Position numbers and translations under genes: made by a program. Below, in pieces: positions 45,728-56,438 of a DNA stretch of 64,000 nucleotides; the stretch's first letter is position 1, and the number at the start of each line of letters is the position of its first letter. Source of the DNA: Scolanthus callimorphus (lineage: Eukaryota > Cnidaria > Anthozoa > Actiniaria > Edwardsiidae); NCBI GenBank assembly GCA_033964015.1, contig CM066924.1, positions 10,566,625-10,630,624 on the forward strand. Direction: 5' to 3'. The notes beneath the pieces were generated by a model. That model was not told the DNA's origin and searched no databases. It worked only from the letters and a program-made list of their open reading frames with translations.

Positions 45728-46694
45728 TGTAGCTGAGGCTTGCGCACCAGCTGGGATCACGGCGACTGTTGAAGGGCCTCAAAGTCACTTGCCAAACAAT
45801 TTGTCGCGGTAAAACTTTAGCTCACGGGAACTGTTTTTCTAGTCGAGTAAGGTCAGGAATCACGGGAATCGGCTAGGACGATTTAGTGTGATATATTTGA
45901 CGATTATCAAACAAGTAAACTGAAATACAATGCGGTAAATAAACTAATTACAAAATGTTTAAAGTTCACAAAGATAAAGAAATCACGAATCAATTAGTAA
46001 CATACATTCCAATCATAGTTTCGGCCTTACAATCTTCTTGTATAGAAGGTTGCCAAATGCACAACAATACATAGTACACTAGGTTTATAACAAAGACGTA
46101 AAATAGGTAAATAACATTGACTATGAATATAAGTTGATAGCGAGACTACGAAATAAAGCGTGATATTGTGACATTGCGTGATACAATTCTGATAAGGCTT
46201 GCGGGAATGCCACTGCAAGCGATATTAAATCATGGATACAAATACACTAACGTGAAAGGGCTATGATTCTGGAATATATCATAAAAACAAGTCAAGAACA
46301 TGTAGGGTACTAATTGGACTAATGTAAGTTCACGGTTTAGGAAGTTGGCTAATAGGATCTGGGCGTTGTCACATGTTATGTTCGAGTGGTTCTAGTCTCA
46401 GCGGGAAATCTTGACTTTAACTAGGTCTTGGTGACTAAATATAGAAATAAGTTTGTACTTACACATCGGTTCCCGCTTGCACTCTAAATAGCCAAGGGTA
46501 TCCAAAACACAAACCACTAATTTTTACTTACAAGATCACGAACTAACAAAGTACTGGCAATATGCCACTCAAGTATACTACACTAACGCAATGTTGGTGA
46601 CGTCATTATTAAACAAATATGATTGGCGAATCAAAGGGAATCAACTATCTGATGAGCGTAAATATAGAGGAGCATTGTTCTAGAGTTCATTACA
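45728..46694 (-). repeat. 3' LTR of the BEL/Pao element
   Basis: About 99% identical to 53,113-54,081. Differences include a 2-bp indel in a TATATA stretch near 45,894 and a few substitutions. Confidence 0.95.
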
Positions 46695-46844
46695 TGGCTC
46701 CCCTGAAATATTTATATTTCACTAACTAGCGTTCATAATGTGATCAACTACAACCTGAAGTGTTCATATCATAGTTCATAGTTCATAGTTCACGATAGAC
46801 TGACCTGTGAGGCTCCTTGGCGGGGACATCCCCGGTATCTATAC

Positions 46845-49274
46845 TCACTCAGCTTTCATCAGAAGCACGAGTTTCTGGACAGGACGGTCGAGGTACCGTA
46901 GTGGACTTGTCCTCTTGCCCTTGTTGTTTAAGTTGCTATCCGCAAGAGCAACTTGAACCTTGCGCACTTGTCCATCACTGCTAGGGTACACGTTTGATAC
47001 TTGGGCCATCTCCCACACACTGCGGGGTTTGTTGCTGTCTTTCACTATTACTACATCACCGATCTGAAGATTCCTGCGGGGGCGTATCCAACGCTGACGT
47101 TCTTGTAGACTAAGGAGGAATTCCTTCCTCCAACGATTCCAAAACTCGTTCGCCAAGTGTTGAACGCGTCTCCAGCGTTTCCTGCAGTACAGATCAGCTG
47201 ACACGAATCTGCCTGGTGGTGACAGAGCAACCTTCGACTTCATGGTCAGCAGGTGATTTGGTGTTAAGGGGGAAGGAGAATCTGCATCAGCTAAGCAGTC
47301 GGTGGTGAGTGGGCGGCTGTTTACTATAGCCTCCGCTTCGCACATAAAGGTTCGGAGGCATTCGTCATCTAGTTGTTCACCGTTCCCCAGCAGTAGAGAG
47401 GAGAGCGCGCTCCGCACCGTGCGTATCTGGCGCTCCCAAACTCCACCCATATGGCTAGCCGATGGGACGTTCATTTTGAAGGGAATCCAGTCGCACTGTT
47501 CCTCCAAGAGTGATGACTTGATGCGCTCGTGGTCCATCTCGGCTAAAGCTTGTTTGAGCTCATTCTGGGCTCCCACGAAGTTTGTGCCCTGGTCGCTGCG
47601 GAGCTGACGAACTGGTCCACGTCGACATACAAATCGTCGGAGGGCATTGATGAAAGAATCTGTATCCAGTGAGTTGGCGACCTCGAGATGGATTGCTCTG
47701 GACGCCATACACGTAAAAAGGACTCCATAGCGCTTGATCTGCTTCCTCTTTTCTTTCACGATAAAGGGGCCGAAAAAATCTACCGCACAGAACGAAAACG
47801 GAGCGTCGTTCTCTAGCCTGTCCTCGGGTAGGTCAGACATCTTCTGCTCCTGTACCGCTCCGCGCAGCCTCTGACATTTGACGCATGACCCTATGGCACT
47901 GGTAACGGCAGACGATCCTCCAATTATCCAGTAGCCACTCGCTCGGATCTCATTCAAGGTCATGCCTCTGCCTTGATGACATGTTTTCTCGTGGAAGTGC
48001 CTTATCATTAAAGTCGTCGCGTGACTTTTCTTTGGGAGGATGATCGGAAACTTGGTTGCGTCACTGAGGTTAGCTCGTCTCAGACGTCCTCCTACTCTTA
48101 GAATACCGCTTGAGTCTTGGAAAGGGTCTAATTTGTAAAGAGAGCTGTGCGTCTTCAGAGCGCTGTTCTTCTGGCGAGCGAACTTTCTATTCTCTTGGTC
48201 AGTTGCCTTGGAATTCAGCGTTACTAGCGCAGCGATCTCCTTTTTGAAGACACTGGCCTGCGCCGACTGAACGATAACGCGCTCGGCAGACACAAGGTCA
48301 CAGACTTCTATGTCTAACGCTCTTCTCTGATCCCTTTGTTTCTTGCGCACTCTGTCACGCAGACATTCAATGTAACGCAAGCATAAGGCTACGGCGCGCT
48401 TTGCGCGATACCAGGTTGAGAAGTACTCGATTCGTTCTTCTAACGACGCTAATGGCTGCGGTGACCGCACATGACTTGTTGCCATGACGACGGATTTATT
48501 GACTTCCGGGTCTTCTTCTTGTAAGATCCGATTGCTTTTACACTCCTCGTCACTCGTGCTTGGCCATTCGCTCTCCGGGTTCCAGAGAAATTGGGGGCCA
48601 GTCAGCCATCTCGACTCCTTCAGCTGACATGCCTTTAAGCCACGCGAGGCCTCATCGGCCGGATTGAGCTTGGTTTCGACGTGTCTCCATTGCTTGATTG
48701 ATGAACTGTCTTGAATTTCATGGACACGATTTGCGACGAAGATATGGAATCTTTTTGTCTCATTTGCGATATATCCTAAGACCACCTTGCTATCGGTCCA
48801 GAAATACTCCTGGTCTATCTTGTACTCTAATTCTTCTCTAAGTTGGTTACTGACTCTGACGGAACACACTGCGGCCGTAAGCTCTAACCTCGGGATTGTC
48901 ACCGGCTTGAGGGGAGCTACGCGTGATTTGCCCATAACGAAGGCGCAGTGGATTCTGTCCTTGTCGTCAATCATTCTTACATAACTGCACTGGCCATAGC
49001 CTCTTGTGCTGGCATCGGAGAAGTGATGTACTTCTGTCTTAACAACGGGGCCGAAATCTTCTGGTTTATAGCATCTTGGGATGGTGACGTTCTCGAGCTC
49101 TTGTAGCTCCTCTTTCCATCTTTGCCATTTTACCTTAATATCGGCGGGTACTGGATCGTCCCAGTCCATTTCTAATCGACACAACTCTTGCAACAGAGCC
49201 TTGCCTTCGAGCAGCAAGGGCGCCACAAATCCTAGGGGGTCAAAGATAGAACTTGTTGTTGACAGGATTCCGCG
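46845..49274 (-). CDS. BEL/Pao pol, second part: RNase H and integrase
   Basis: In frame with the upstream ORF and separated from it only by one TGA. The first codons lie in the conserved IFDPLGF..P segment after the RT. RNase H shows HHFSDASTRGYGQC and WTDSKVVLGYI. Integrase has an HHCC zinc-binding domain (HFHEKTCHQG...CVKCQR) and a DDE core (AVDFFGPF, SDQGTNFVG, GVWERQIR). The C-terminus is DUF5641-like (RRWRRVQHLANEFW...). It would cut the RNA template and insert the cDNA. Confidence 0.93.
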   Translation of the reverse strand, partial: RGILSTTSSIFDPLGFVAPLLLEGKALLQELCRLEMDWDDPVPADIKVKWQRWKEELQELENVTIPRCYKPEDFGPVVKTEVHHFSDASTRGYGQCSYVRMIDDKDRIHCAFVMGKSRVAPLKPVTIPRLELTAAVCSVRVSNQLREELEYKIDQEYFWTDSKVVLGYIANETKRFHIFVANRVHEIQDSSSIKQWRHVETKLNPADEASRGLKACQLKESRWLTGPQFLWNPESEWPSTSDEECKSNRILQEEDPEVNKSVVMATSHVRSPQPLASLEERIEYFSTWYRAKRAVALCLRYIECLRDRVRKKQRDQRRALDIEVCDLVSAERVIVQSAQASVFKKEIAALVTLNSKATDQENRKFARQKNSALKTHSSLYKLDPFQDSSGILRVGGRLRRANLSDATKFPIILPKKSHATTLMIRHFHEKTCHQGRGMTLNEIRASGYWIIGGSSAVTSAIGSCVKCQRLRGAVQEQKMSDLPEDRLENDAPFSFCAVDFFGPFIVKEKRKQIKRYGVLFTCMASRAIHLEVANSLDTDSFINALRRFVCRRGPVRQLRSDQGTNFVGAQNELKQALAEMDHERIKSSLLEEQCDWIPFKMNVPSASHMGGVWERQIRTVRSALSSLLLGNGEQLDDECLRTFMCEAEAIVNSRPLTTDCLADADSPSPLTPNHLLTMKSKVALSPPGRFVSADLYCRKRWRRVQHLANEFWNRWRKEFLLSLQERQRWIRPRRNLQIGDVVIVKDSNKPRSVWEMAQVSNVYPSSDGQVRKVQVALADSNLNNKGKRTSPLRYLDRPVQKLVLLMKAE

Positions 49275-52200
49275 TCACGTGCAGGGCTTGTCTTGAAGAG
49301 CGATCGTGAATTCGAAGTTGTCGCTTTCGGTGCGCCACTGAACTCCGAGGGTGCGCTCTACCGGGAGACAATCTAAATCGAGGTTGATTTGCTTAGTTCC
49401 TTCTGCTCTCTGAGATTCAGGAATGCTCTTCAGGATTTCTTTCTTATTTGAAGAAAACTTATGAAGGTTAAATCCTCCTTCCTGGCACATGTGCTTGGTG
49501 TTCTTTATGAGCTTCATTGCGTCTTCAACTGAGGGAACGGATTTCAGTCCATCATCGACGTAAAAGTCGTTGCGAATAAAGTTGGCAGCTTGTACACCAA
49601 ACTTGTCTTCAAAGTCGTCAGCAGTTGACTTGAGAGCAAAGTTCGCGCAGCTGGGCGAAGAGGTCGCTCCGAATAAATGCACAGTCATGCGATAATCCAC
49701 CGGATCACTACTCAGATCGTTGTCCTCCCACCAAAGGAAACGTAATAAGTCGCGGTGCTTCGGGTTGACTCTCACTTGGTGGAACATACCCTCTATATCG
49801 CATGTGATGGCGACAGGCTCTTGTCTAAATCTCATCAGCACGCCGGCTAGGCCATTTGTCAACAAGGGGCCTTGGAGAAGGTACTTGTTAAGAGACTCAC
49901 TCATACATTCCTGGCTGCAGTTGAAGACTATTCTTAGTTTCTTCTTCTTTGGGTGTACTGCTCCGTGATGATTAATGTAAAAGATCATGCCTGGTTTTTC
50001 ATCTGCTCCGTTCGGAACTTTCTCGGCGTAACCGTTTTCAATCATGTTGGTCATGAACTTTATGTATTCTTCCTTGTACTTATCCCCGTTTGGCGACTGA
50101 AAACGTTTCTTAAGCTGGCGCATACGGCATACTGCGGTCTCTCGGTTGTTTGGGAGGCGCACAAAGTTCTGCTTTAGGGGAAGAGGGAGCTCGTAATGTC
50201 CGTCGTCGCATCTGTGGATTCCTGTTGAGCATATTTCCATGAACTGTCTATCTTCTTTGGACAGACCTTGCGGGGTCATGGACTTGCTTTCGGAAAAGTC
50301 GAGCTCGAACATCTGCTTGATGGCGGATGGGTTGACAATCTCCTTTGAGGTCTGATGCACGATAAAGTTTACACTCTCGTTCCTCTCGTGCACATTCTCC
50401 CGCGCTACGATACGGTTACACGAGGATTCGGTTGGTTCTTCGGATACAGAAGACTGGGCGCTAATTGGTCCTACAATGCACCAACCGAGTAGGGTTCTCA
50501 CTGCGTATGGGTCTCCGCATTTCCCTGCTAAGATTTCCTTAGGCTTGATGGCTTTGGGACAATTACATCCGATTAAAAGGCCGATCTCGAGGCTGTTATC
50601 TATCTTAGGGATCTTGTCCTTGATCTTTAGGAGGTGTGGCCATTTCTCAGCTACTTCAGGTGTGGGGATTTGGTCTTTCCTGGAAGGGATACTCTCGCGG
50701 CTGTAGGCTTTAGGTAGCTCTGCCTTTGCACGCCTGTCTGGTCTCTCGACTATGAGTCCGTCTACTCTTGTAACTGCGATGACCTCTTTCCCCAACATGG
50801 TGCTTAGAGTTAGACTTGTTTCGACTCCTTTGATGCCGAGAGCTTGCTGTGTTTTAGTGGTGATGAAGGTCGTATCGCTTGCATCGTCTAGGAGCGCATA
50901 TACCTTGTGTTCCTTCTCTGGATGATCACGGTGATGCACTATCACGGGCACGATCTTCGAATTTGTAATGGCTACTTGCTCACTGACCGAGGAGTGAGAG
51001 ACACTAGACGCGTTGGAGCTTGCTTGCGGGGAACTTGCTTTGTCTTCACTACTAGCTTGCGCGTCATTCGACTCTGATTGGCGTCTCGTGCTCTGGCTCG
51101 GGGGCTTGGCTCCATGTAGGAGGGTGTGGTGTCGCTTTCCACATTCGCCACAGGATTCCTTTGAACGGCACTTAGACGCGATGTGAAAACTCCTGAAGCA
51201 TCTAAAACAGAGCCTCTTGCTTCTTATTATCTCATTGCGCTGATCCGACGTTTTCTCTAAAAACCTTCCGCACTTGTCGATTGAATGCCTTCCGTTGCAC
51301 ATGGGACATGAGGGGCGATCAGGAATTTCTTTGTCCTGGTCCTTGAGTGTTGTTGGATTCGGGTCGACGGGGGCGGTGGAGGTCTGGAACGAGTGACCGC
51401 TGACGCCACTTTCTCGCTTGTTCTGATAGCCACCTTGCTTTCTATTCGCATTGGTGAACGTCTTCTTTTTCTCCCTCTTGAGAGCGTCAGGGGAAAAGAC
51501 TGGGTCATTCGCAAGTTCTGCCTCTTGTTTGACGAACTGCACAAAGTCTTTGAATCCGACTGGCCTGTCGCGCTTTACTTGTTGCTCGTGGGCGGACCTG
51601 CACCACTTGATGCCTGAGTACGACGGAAGCTTTGCCGACAATGTGAGGAGAATCTGACTGGAGTCTAGCTCAGCCATAGTTTTCATGGTCTTCATGGCTT
51701 CTTCACAGCGCACGAGAAAGTCGGAAAAATCTCGAAGTCCTTTGGAATCGCCGTCGTTAATCTGGTGCCAGTTCCTCAGGCTAGACTTGTAATTTTCGGC
51801 GACGACCACAGGGTTCCCATAGCGCTGGTCCAGGAGCTTTCGAGCTTCTTGATATGCCGTGTCTGAGCTTGTTGCTAGGAAACCTTTAATCGAGTCATGA
51901 GCCTTGCCACTTGTGTATTTTTCAAGGAAAAACAATCGATCTTTATCTCCTGAAACGCTAGCAGTTATTATAGCATCAAATGCGGTTGCGAACGCCGGAT
52001 ATTCAAAAGGGTCACCAGAAAAGGTCGGGGGCTCTTTAATTGGTAGATGGAAAGATTTCTGCTGATTTATCAACAGCGAACTCAACTCTGTCTGACGAGC
52101 TTGAAGGCCGACGATTTGGTTAAGGGCAAAGTTTATATCGGCCGATTGAGTAATGTTCTGTGCGCTAAGCGGCTGTGGGTAGGAGACGCAAGGCGGAGAA

Positions 52201-52472
52201 CTCGAGAAAAAGGGAGCGTTATTCGGGTTCACTTCGGTTTTTACAACCTTTTGCGTGACTTGTGGCCTTTCCGGGCTTATCTCAGGCTTCACAATCTCTG
52301 TTTTGATTTTAGCCTTAATTGTTTTCGTATCTGGATGCTTCTTTGTCTCATCCATAAATTCGTCAAAGGCACTTTCTCCTGCTTTAGCCAGCGCATATTG
52401 TTTTTCAAGTTGAACTCGCCTAAGCTCGGTTTCCTTTTTCAATTTGGGCTTTGGCGGCCTTAGCGGAGGCAT
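49275..52472 (-). CDS. BEL/Pao gag-pol: zinc knuckles, protease, reverse transcriptase
   Basis: A 1,065-codon open frame. The N-terminal part is the rest of gag with a DUF1759-like capsid segment (PTFSGDPFEYPAF) and Cys/His knuckles (CPMCNGRHSIDKC, CFRCFRSFHIASKC, CGECGKRHH; about 51,130-51,300). An aspartic protease follows with YALLDDASDTTFI (about 50,890). The RT has LFGATSSPSCANF and the catalytic YVDDG (about 49,556). It ends at a TGA where the family normally continues into RNase H, so this is a nonsense change rather than a natural end. The true start lies in the ORF upstream. Confidence 0.93.
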   Translation of the reverse strand: MPPLRPPKPKLKKETELRRVQLEKQYALAKAGESAFDEFMDETKKHPDTKTIKAKIKTEIVKPEISPERPQVTQKVVKTEVNPNNAPFFSSSPPCVSYPQPLSAQNITQSADINFALNQIVGLQARQTELSSLLINQQKSFHLPIKEPPTFSGDPFEYPAFATAFDAIITASVSGDKDRLFFLEKYTSGKAHDSIKGFLATSSDTAYQEARKLLDQRYGNPVVVAENYKSSLRNWHQINDGDSKGLRDFSDFLVRCEEAMKTMKTMAELDSSQILLTLSAKLPSYSGIKWCRSAHEQQVKRDRPVGFKDFVQFVKQEAELANDPVFSPDALKREKKKTFTNANRKQGGYQNKRESGVSGHSFQTSTAPVDPNPTTLKDQDKEIPDRPSCPMCNGRHSIDKCGRFLEKTSDQRNEIIRSKRLCFRCFRSFHIASKCRSKESCGECGKRHHTLLHGAKPPSQSTRRQSESNDAQASSEDKASSPQASSNASSVSHSSVSEQVAITNSKIVPVIVHHRDHPEKEHKVYALLDDASDTTFITTKTQQALGIKGVETSLTLSTMLGKEVIAVTRVDGLIVERPDRRAKAELPKAYSRESIPSRKDQIPTPEVAEKWPHLLKIKDKIPKIDNSLEIGLLIGCNCPKAIKPKEILAGKCGDPYAVRTLLGWCIVGPISAQSSVSEEPTESSCNRIVARENVHERNESVNFIVHQTSKEIVNPSAIKQMFELDFSESKSMTPQGLSKEDRQFMEICSTGIHRCDDGHYELPLPLKQNFVRLPNNRETAVCRMRQLKKRFQSPNGDKYKEEYIKFMTNMIENGYAEKVPNGADEKPGMIFYINHHGAVHPKKKKLRIVFNCSQECMSESLNKYLLQGPLLTNGLAGVLMRFRQEPVAITCDIEGMFHQVRVNPKHRDLLRFLWWEDNDLSSDPVDYRMTVHLFGATSSPSCANFALKSTADDFEDKFGVQAANFIRNDFYVDDGLKSVPSVEDAMKLIKNTKHMCQEGGFNLHKFSSNKKEILKSIPESQRAEGTKQINLDLDCLPVERTLGVQWRTESDNFEFTIALQDKPCT

Positions 52473-53028
52473 CGGCTTTCGCTAGTGACATGGAACGCTG
52501 GGTTTTGCGTGACGTGTTAGTATTGTGAGAGCCTGTTCGTCCTGTTTTATGGCTAGAAATAACACTGGACTCTGCGCGATAAGAAGCCCTTTCTAGAGAC
52601 TGAATAAGCTCACATAATCGCTGTCTCTGTTCTGTAAACTCTCGGTCCCTAATGTCAAACCACTGGTACGACTGCTCTTTTTCGGGGATAGTGTCTAACA
52701 ATTCATCGTACGCATAATGAGCGTCATTGAGCTGTTCTTTCAGGAAATCTAACTTATTTCGCTGAGCTTCTAATGAATCTAATTGAACTACTGGTTCTTC
52801 GCAAAGTTTTCTGGTGCGATCTAATTCCTTCTTTAATTTCCGGAAGGCGCTTTCTCTATTTTTCTGTCTTACTCCTTTCATAAAGACCTTTCCTCTCTCT
52901 GAAAATTGTCGCTTACGATGAGGAGAGATATAGGGGAATTCTGATCTAGTGACAAACTCTTTAGAATTGTCTGTAGTCGTGTTTTCGTCTACCAATGCCA
53001 ATTCTTCGGGCGCGGACAATGCACTCAT
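52420..53028 (-). CDS. BEL/Pao gag N-terminus
   Basis: Starts at ATG 53,028 (MSALSAPEE), 85 bp inside the 5' LTR. It encodes about 200 residues: a charged start, then long coiled-coil helices (KLKKELDRTRKLCEE, LDSLEAQRNKLDFLKEQL). Its last codons overlap the downstream gag-pol frame, and an A-rich run near 52,437 marks a one-base shift between them. The shift could be decay or error; a programmed frameshift at this place would be unusual. Confidence 0.88.
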   Translation of the reverse strand: MSALSAPEELALVDENTTTDNSKEFVTRSEFPYISPHRKRQFSERGKVFMKGVRQKNRESAFRKLKKELDRTRKLCEEPVVQLDSLEAQRNKLDFLKEQLNDAHYAYDELLDTIPEKEQSYQWFDIRDREFTEQRQRLCELIQSLERASYRAESSVISSHKTGRTGSHNTNTSRKTQRSMSLAKADASAKAAKAQIEKGNRA

Positions 53029-53112
53029 TGCTTTTAAGTTTGTTTATTCTGGTCTGAGTTCGTTCACGGCAATTACCAATGACCGCCTTAGAGTTTAGCC
53101 ACGATGTTTTAC

Positions 53113-54081
53113 TGTAGCTGAGGCTTGCGCACCAGCTGGGATCACGGCGACTGTTGAAGGGCCTCAAAGTCACTTGCCAAACAATTTGTCGCGGTAAAAC
53201 TTTAGCTCACGGGAACTGTTTTTCTAGTCGAGTAAGGTCAGGAATCACGGGAATCGGCTAGGACGATTTAGTGTAATATATATGTGACGATTATCAAAAA
53301 AGTAAACTGAAATACAATGCGGTAAATAAACTAATTACAAAATGTTTAAAGTTCACAAAGATAAAGAAATCACGAATCAATTAGTAACATACATTCCAGT
53401 CATAGTTTCGGCCTTACAATCTTCTTGTATAGAAGGTTGCCAAATGCACAACAATACATAGTACACTAGGTTTATAACAAAGACGTAAAATAGGTAAATA
53501 ACATTGACTATGAATATAAGTTGATAGCGAGACTACGAAATAAAGCGTGATATTGTGACATTGCGTGATACAATTCTGATAAGGCTTGCGGGAATGCCAC
53601 TGCAAGCGATATTAAATCATGGATACAAATACACTAACGTGAAAGGGCTATGATTCTGGAATATATCATAAAAACAAGTCAAGAACATGTAGGGTACTAA
53701 TTGGACTAATGTAAGTTCACGGTTTAGGAAGTTGGCTAATAGGATCTGGGCGTTGTCACATGTTATGTTCGAGTGGTTCTAGTCTCAGCGGGAAATCTTG
53801 ACTTTAACTAGGTCTTGGTGACTAAATATAGAAATAAGTTTGTACTTACACATCGGTTCCCGCTTGCACTCTAAATAGCCAAGGGTATCCAAAACACAAA
53901 CCACTAATTTTTACTTACAAGATCACGAACTAACAAAGTACTGGCAATATGCCACTCAAGTATACTACACTAACGCAATGTTGGTGACGTCATTATTAAA
54001 CAAATATGATTGGCGAATCAAAGGGAATCAACTATCTGATGAGCGTAAATATAGAGGAGCATTGTTCTAGAGTTCATTACA
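53113..54081 (-). repeat. 5' LTR of the BEL/Pao element
   Basis: Carries promoter and leader on the minus strand and abuts the AAAAC target duplication at 54,082. Confidence 0.95.
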
Positions 54082-54267
54082 AAAACAGTGACCCCCTGTT
54101 TGGTTGCTATGGAAAGTCTGATGACAATAAATCGTGCATCATCTTGAACTTTGATCTTTCTTCAGCAAATGGTCAAAATTTCAAATTCATAGGTAAGTAT
54201 ATTTCAGAATTGTGGTCGCTCAAAGTTGAGAGGTCAAGTCCAAGAAAATTGTAGGCAGCCTCCTTAA

Positions 54268-54500
54268 GTAGCGCTCTGTCTAAGAACGACAGCGTGAACG
54301 GCTATGTGGAATTTGAGTTATGCTTTTTTTAAATTGTTAAATCTCTGTTAATGGCTTAGTCAACAAATCCTGGCCATGCGATTGGTTGAAATCTCTTTTT
54401 GACCGATTTTGTAGCGAAATACTTCGTTTGCAGTGCTGTATTCTTTCCGAAAAGGTCTTCCGGATTTTTTTTTTCTAGCATTTCGTTGGTTCCTGAAGAT
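54268..54500. repeat. Dispersed repeat R2, copy 2
   Basis: Opening motif GTAGCGCTCTGTCT in direct orientation and the inner block inverted relative to 40,476-40,740. It directly abuts the TTAA-flanked foldback element. Confidence 0.68.
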
Positions 54501-55219
54501 TTTTGCATCTATATTATTTAATAGATAATCACTGAGGCATACAGCATTCGTTGAAATATTGCTGTTGGCCGAGGGCGCAGCCCGAAGTGATTATCTTTTA
54601 TAATAACTAATCTTATTAAAATTATTAAAATTCATTGTTTTCTCTCTAGCATAATATTGGGGTCATCTCCAGTGTAAGAACCTTTCCCTGAGGACACCTT
54701 TGTGTTTAGTTACTATTTAATCATGATTGGTTCAACCTTCGTTCTACCAAACAAAGAAAGCTTTGTGATGCAGCCGGTGAGTTCTTACACTGGAAATGAG
54801 CCTAATATTGGCAAAAAGTTCAAATTAGATTGCTAATCAGGGTTTGGTTTTGATTATTGTCAGATTTTCAAAAGAAATCACAATAATTAATAAAGTTGTA
54901 AGTTTGACAGCTTTTCATTGGCCGCAGAATTAATAGGATAATCACAGGGAATCAGTATTGTTGATGAAGTTGACAGGTTTGACAGTGTTTATTGTTTGCC
55001 AATTGTCAGAGAGTCAAGGGATAATTGCGTTGAATGAGATAGGCGGAACGAATAGATAATTGCTTTTGAAAGTTTATTGTGCAATTTGAATCAATTGTAA
55101 AATAAATAAAGAAGGCTGTAGATTGTCAACTTTTTATTGGCTCTCTATTGTTTTAAAATAATTTGCCTGAGCTAGAATTAATTCGTTGCTCAACATTTGT
55201 TGGATTGACCGGCCGCAAA
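54501..55219. other. No gene; two small inverted repeats
   Basis: A hairpin with AGATAATCACT/AGTGATTATCT at 54,523-54,596 and a MITE-like pair with CCAGTGTAAGAAC/GTTCTTACACTGG at 54,661-54,801. Otherwise AT-rich sequence. Confidence 0.6.
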
Positions 55220-55986
55220 ATGCAGAGCGATTCGGATAATGAAGGAGGAATTTTCCTGACGCAGTGCTCTTTCAGGGGAGAAACGCTGCGTAATGCAGAG
55301 GCGATAGTAGATATGGTAAGTTATTTTGCCAATCTTGTATTTTCGAACGTAAATGATTCATGACTGCATGGATTAGAACTAATACCTCTATTTCACTGTT
55401 CCAAATGTGCGGCTTTAAAATTTGACTAGACTTTCAATCATTCAAGTTGTACACTTTCACGAAACTTAGAATGACAGGCTTTCCATAACAAATAGGTTCT
55501 CCAATCTTTCAAGTTTTGAAAGAGTTTTTTTGAATATTAAACCTGGCTGTCGCAGTTTTGCCGGCCGCTTTCCTGACAACAAAATCAAAAATGGTTCAAA
55601 TCTTAATCCAATCCCATCCTCTTGATGACAGATCAAAATAGCCTATAATGTTCTTTATCTAACAGCTGAATGCTTTTTCTAAAAATCTGGGACATTATTT
55701 TGGCTACTCCGTACAAATGTGTTTTTGACGTACAGTTCTAGTGCTTATTTTTCTGTTCACGATGGACACAAATTAAGCGTGCGAGAGTCCCTCTCCCAAC
55801 ACAATCCTTTGTTAAAAAAAACAACAACTAATAATTGTCCTTTTCCACCAGATTCCGCGTACCCATCTCAAACTTGGAGAGTGTCGCAAGTTTGAAGAAG
55901 ACTGGGTTTCCGATGCCAAAATGAGAAAGTGGAGTGGAGTCTCAGGGTGTTCTAAGAATGCCGTGTCTCGAGGAACAAGGCGGTAG
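55220..55986 (+). CDS. Possible two-exon small gene, 76 residues
   Basis: Exon 1 (55,220-55,315) runs from ATG and is open for 32 codons to a GATATG|GTAAGT donor. Exon 2 (55,852-55,986) follows a pyrimidine-rich TTTTCCACCAG acceptor and is open for 44 codons to TAG. Both junctions are phase 0, and ATTAAA, a variant polyadenylation signal, lies near 56,013. The product is polar: an acidic start (MQSDSDNEGG), a middle with one Trp-rich patch and a basic end (SRGTRR). No family was recognised. It could be a genuine small gene, the remnant of a larger one, or two decoy exons. Confidence 0.45.
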
Positions 55987-56136
55987 CGAGCCGTAAAAGA
56001 GCTCAAAACAAGAAATTAAAACTATATTCTTGAATGCGTCATCAGTGTTATTATTTCTTTCGCGAGAAATGATAACTGATCTTTTTAAATTCTATAAGTT
56101 ATTTTTCTGTATTATGTTGACGAAAATCAAAATCTA

Positions 56137-56369
56137 AGTGTCTTAGCAAGATCGGTCTTTTTTGCTAGTAGAGAAATTATTAGGGGTAATCTCTTTTACT
56201 CGCAAAATAGACACACTGCAATATTTTTAATAATGCTGTCCGTTTCCAAATCCTGACAGCATTATTAAAAATATTGCAGTGTGTCCATTTAGCGAGTATA
56301 AGAAATTACCCCTGATAATTTCCCTGCTGACAAAAAAAGCCGCTCCCGTTTTTTGCTGAGACACTTAGA
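56137..56369. repeat. Palindromic foldback repeat (233 bp)
   Basis: Arms pair from AAGTGTCTTAGCA/TGCTGAGACACTT inward, with a perfect inner stem in GCAATATTTTTAATAATGCT and a loop of about 16 bp. Non-coding. Confidence 0.85.
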
Positions 56370-56438
56370 TTGTCGTATTCGTTGATATAATGCAGAGAGA
56401 AAACAATAGATTTTAATGAGATCAGTTATTATTAATAA

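Larger units (their letters stand above)
45728..54081 (-). mobile_element. BEL/Pao LTR retrotransposon, nearly intact
   Basis: 8.35 kb on the minus strand with LTRs of 967 and 969 bp, each starting TG and ending CA, and a perfect 5-bp target duplication AAAAC (45,723-45,727; 54,082-54,086). gag, protease, RT, RNase H and integrase occur in BEL/Pao order. Only two breaks are visible: a one-base shift near 52,437 and a TGA at 49,275-49,277. The LTRs differ at only a handful of positions, so the insertion is young. A purine-rich AGGGGAG lies just inside the 3' LTR. No clear tRNA primer site was recognised. Confidence 0.95.
44621..54267. mobile_element. TTAA-flanked foldback element split by a BEL/Pao insertion
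   Basis: Ends are TTAAGGAGGCTGCC and GGCAGCCTCCTTAA, so TTAA stands at both edges. The outer 180 bp (44,621-44,800) pair with 54,087-54,267. A further inner inverted pair, about 44,810-45,180 with 45,370-45,715, remains on the left of the insertion. Removing the BEL/Pao element leaves about 1.3 kb made almost wholly of two arms. TTAA suggests piggyBac-type mobilisation, but there is no transposase to confirm it. Confidence 0.72.
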
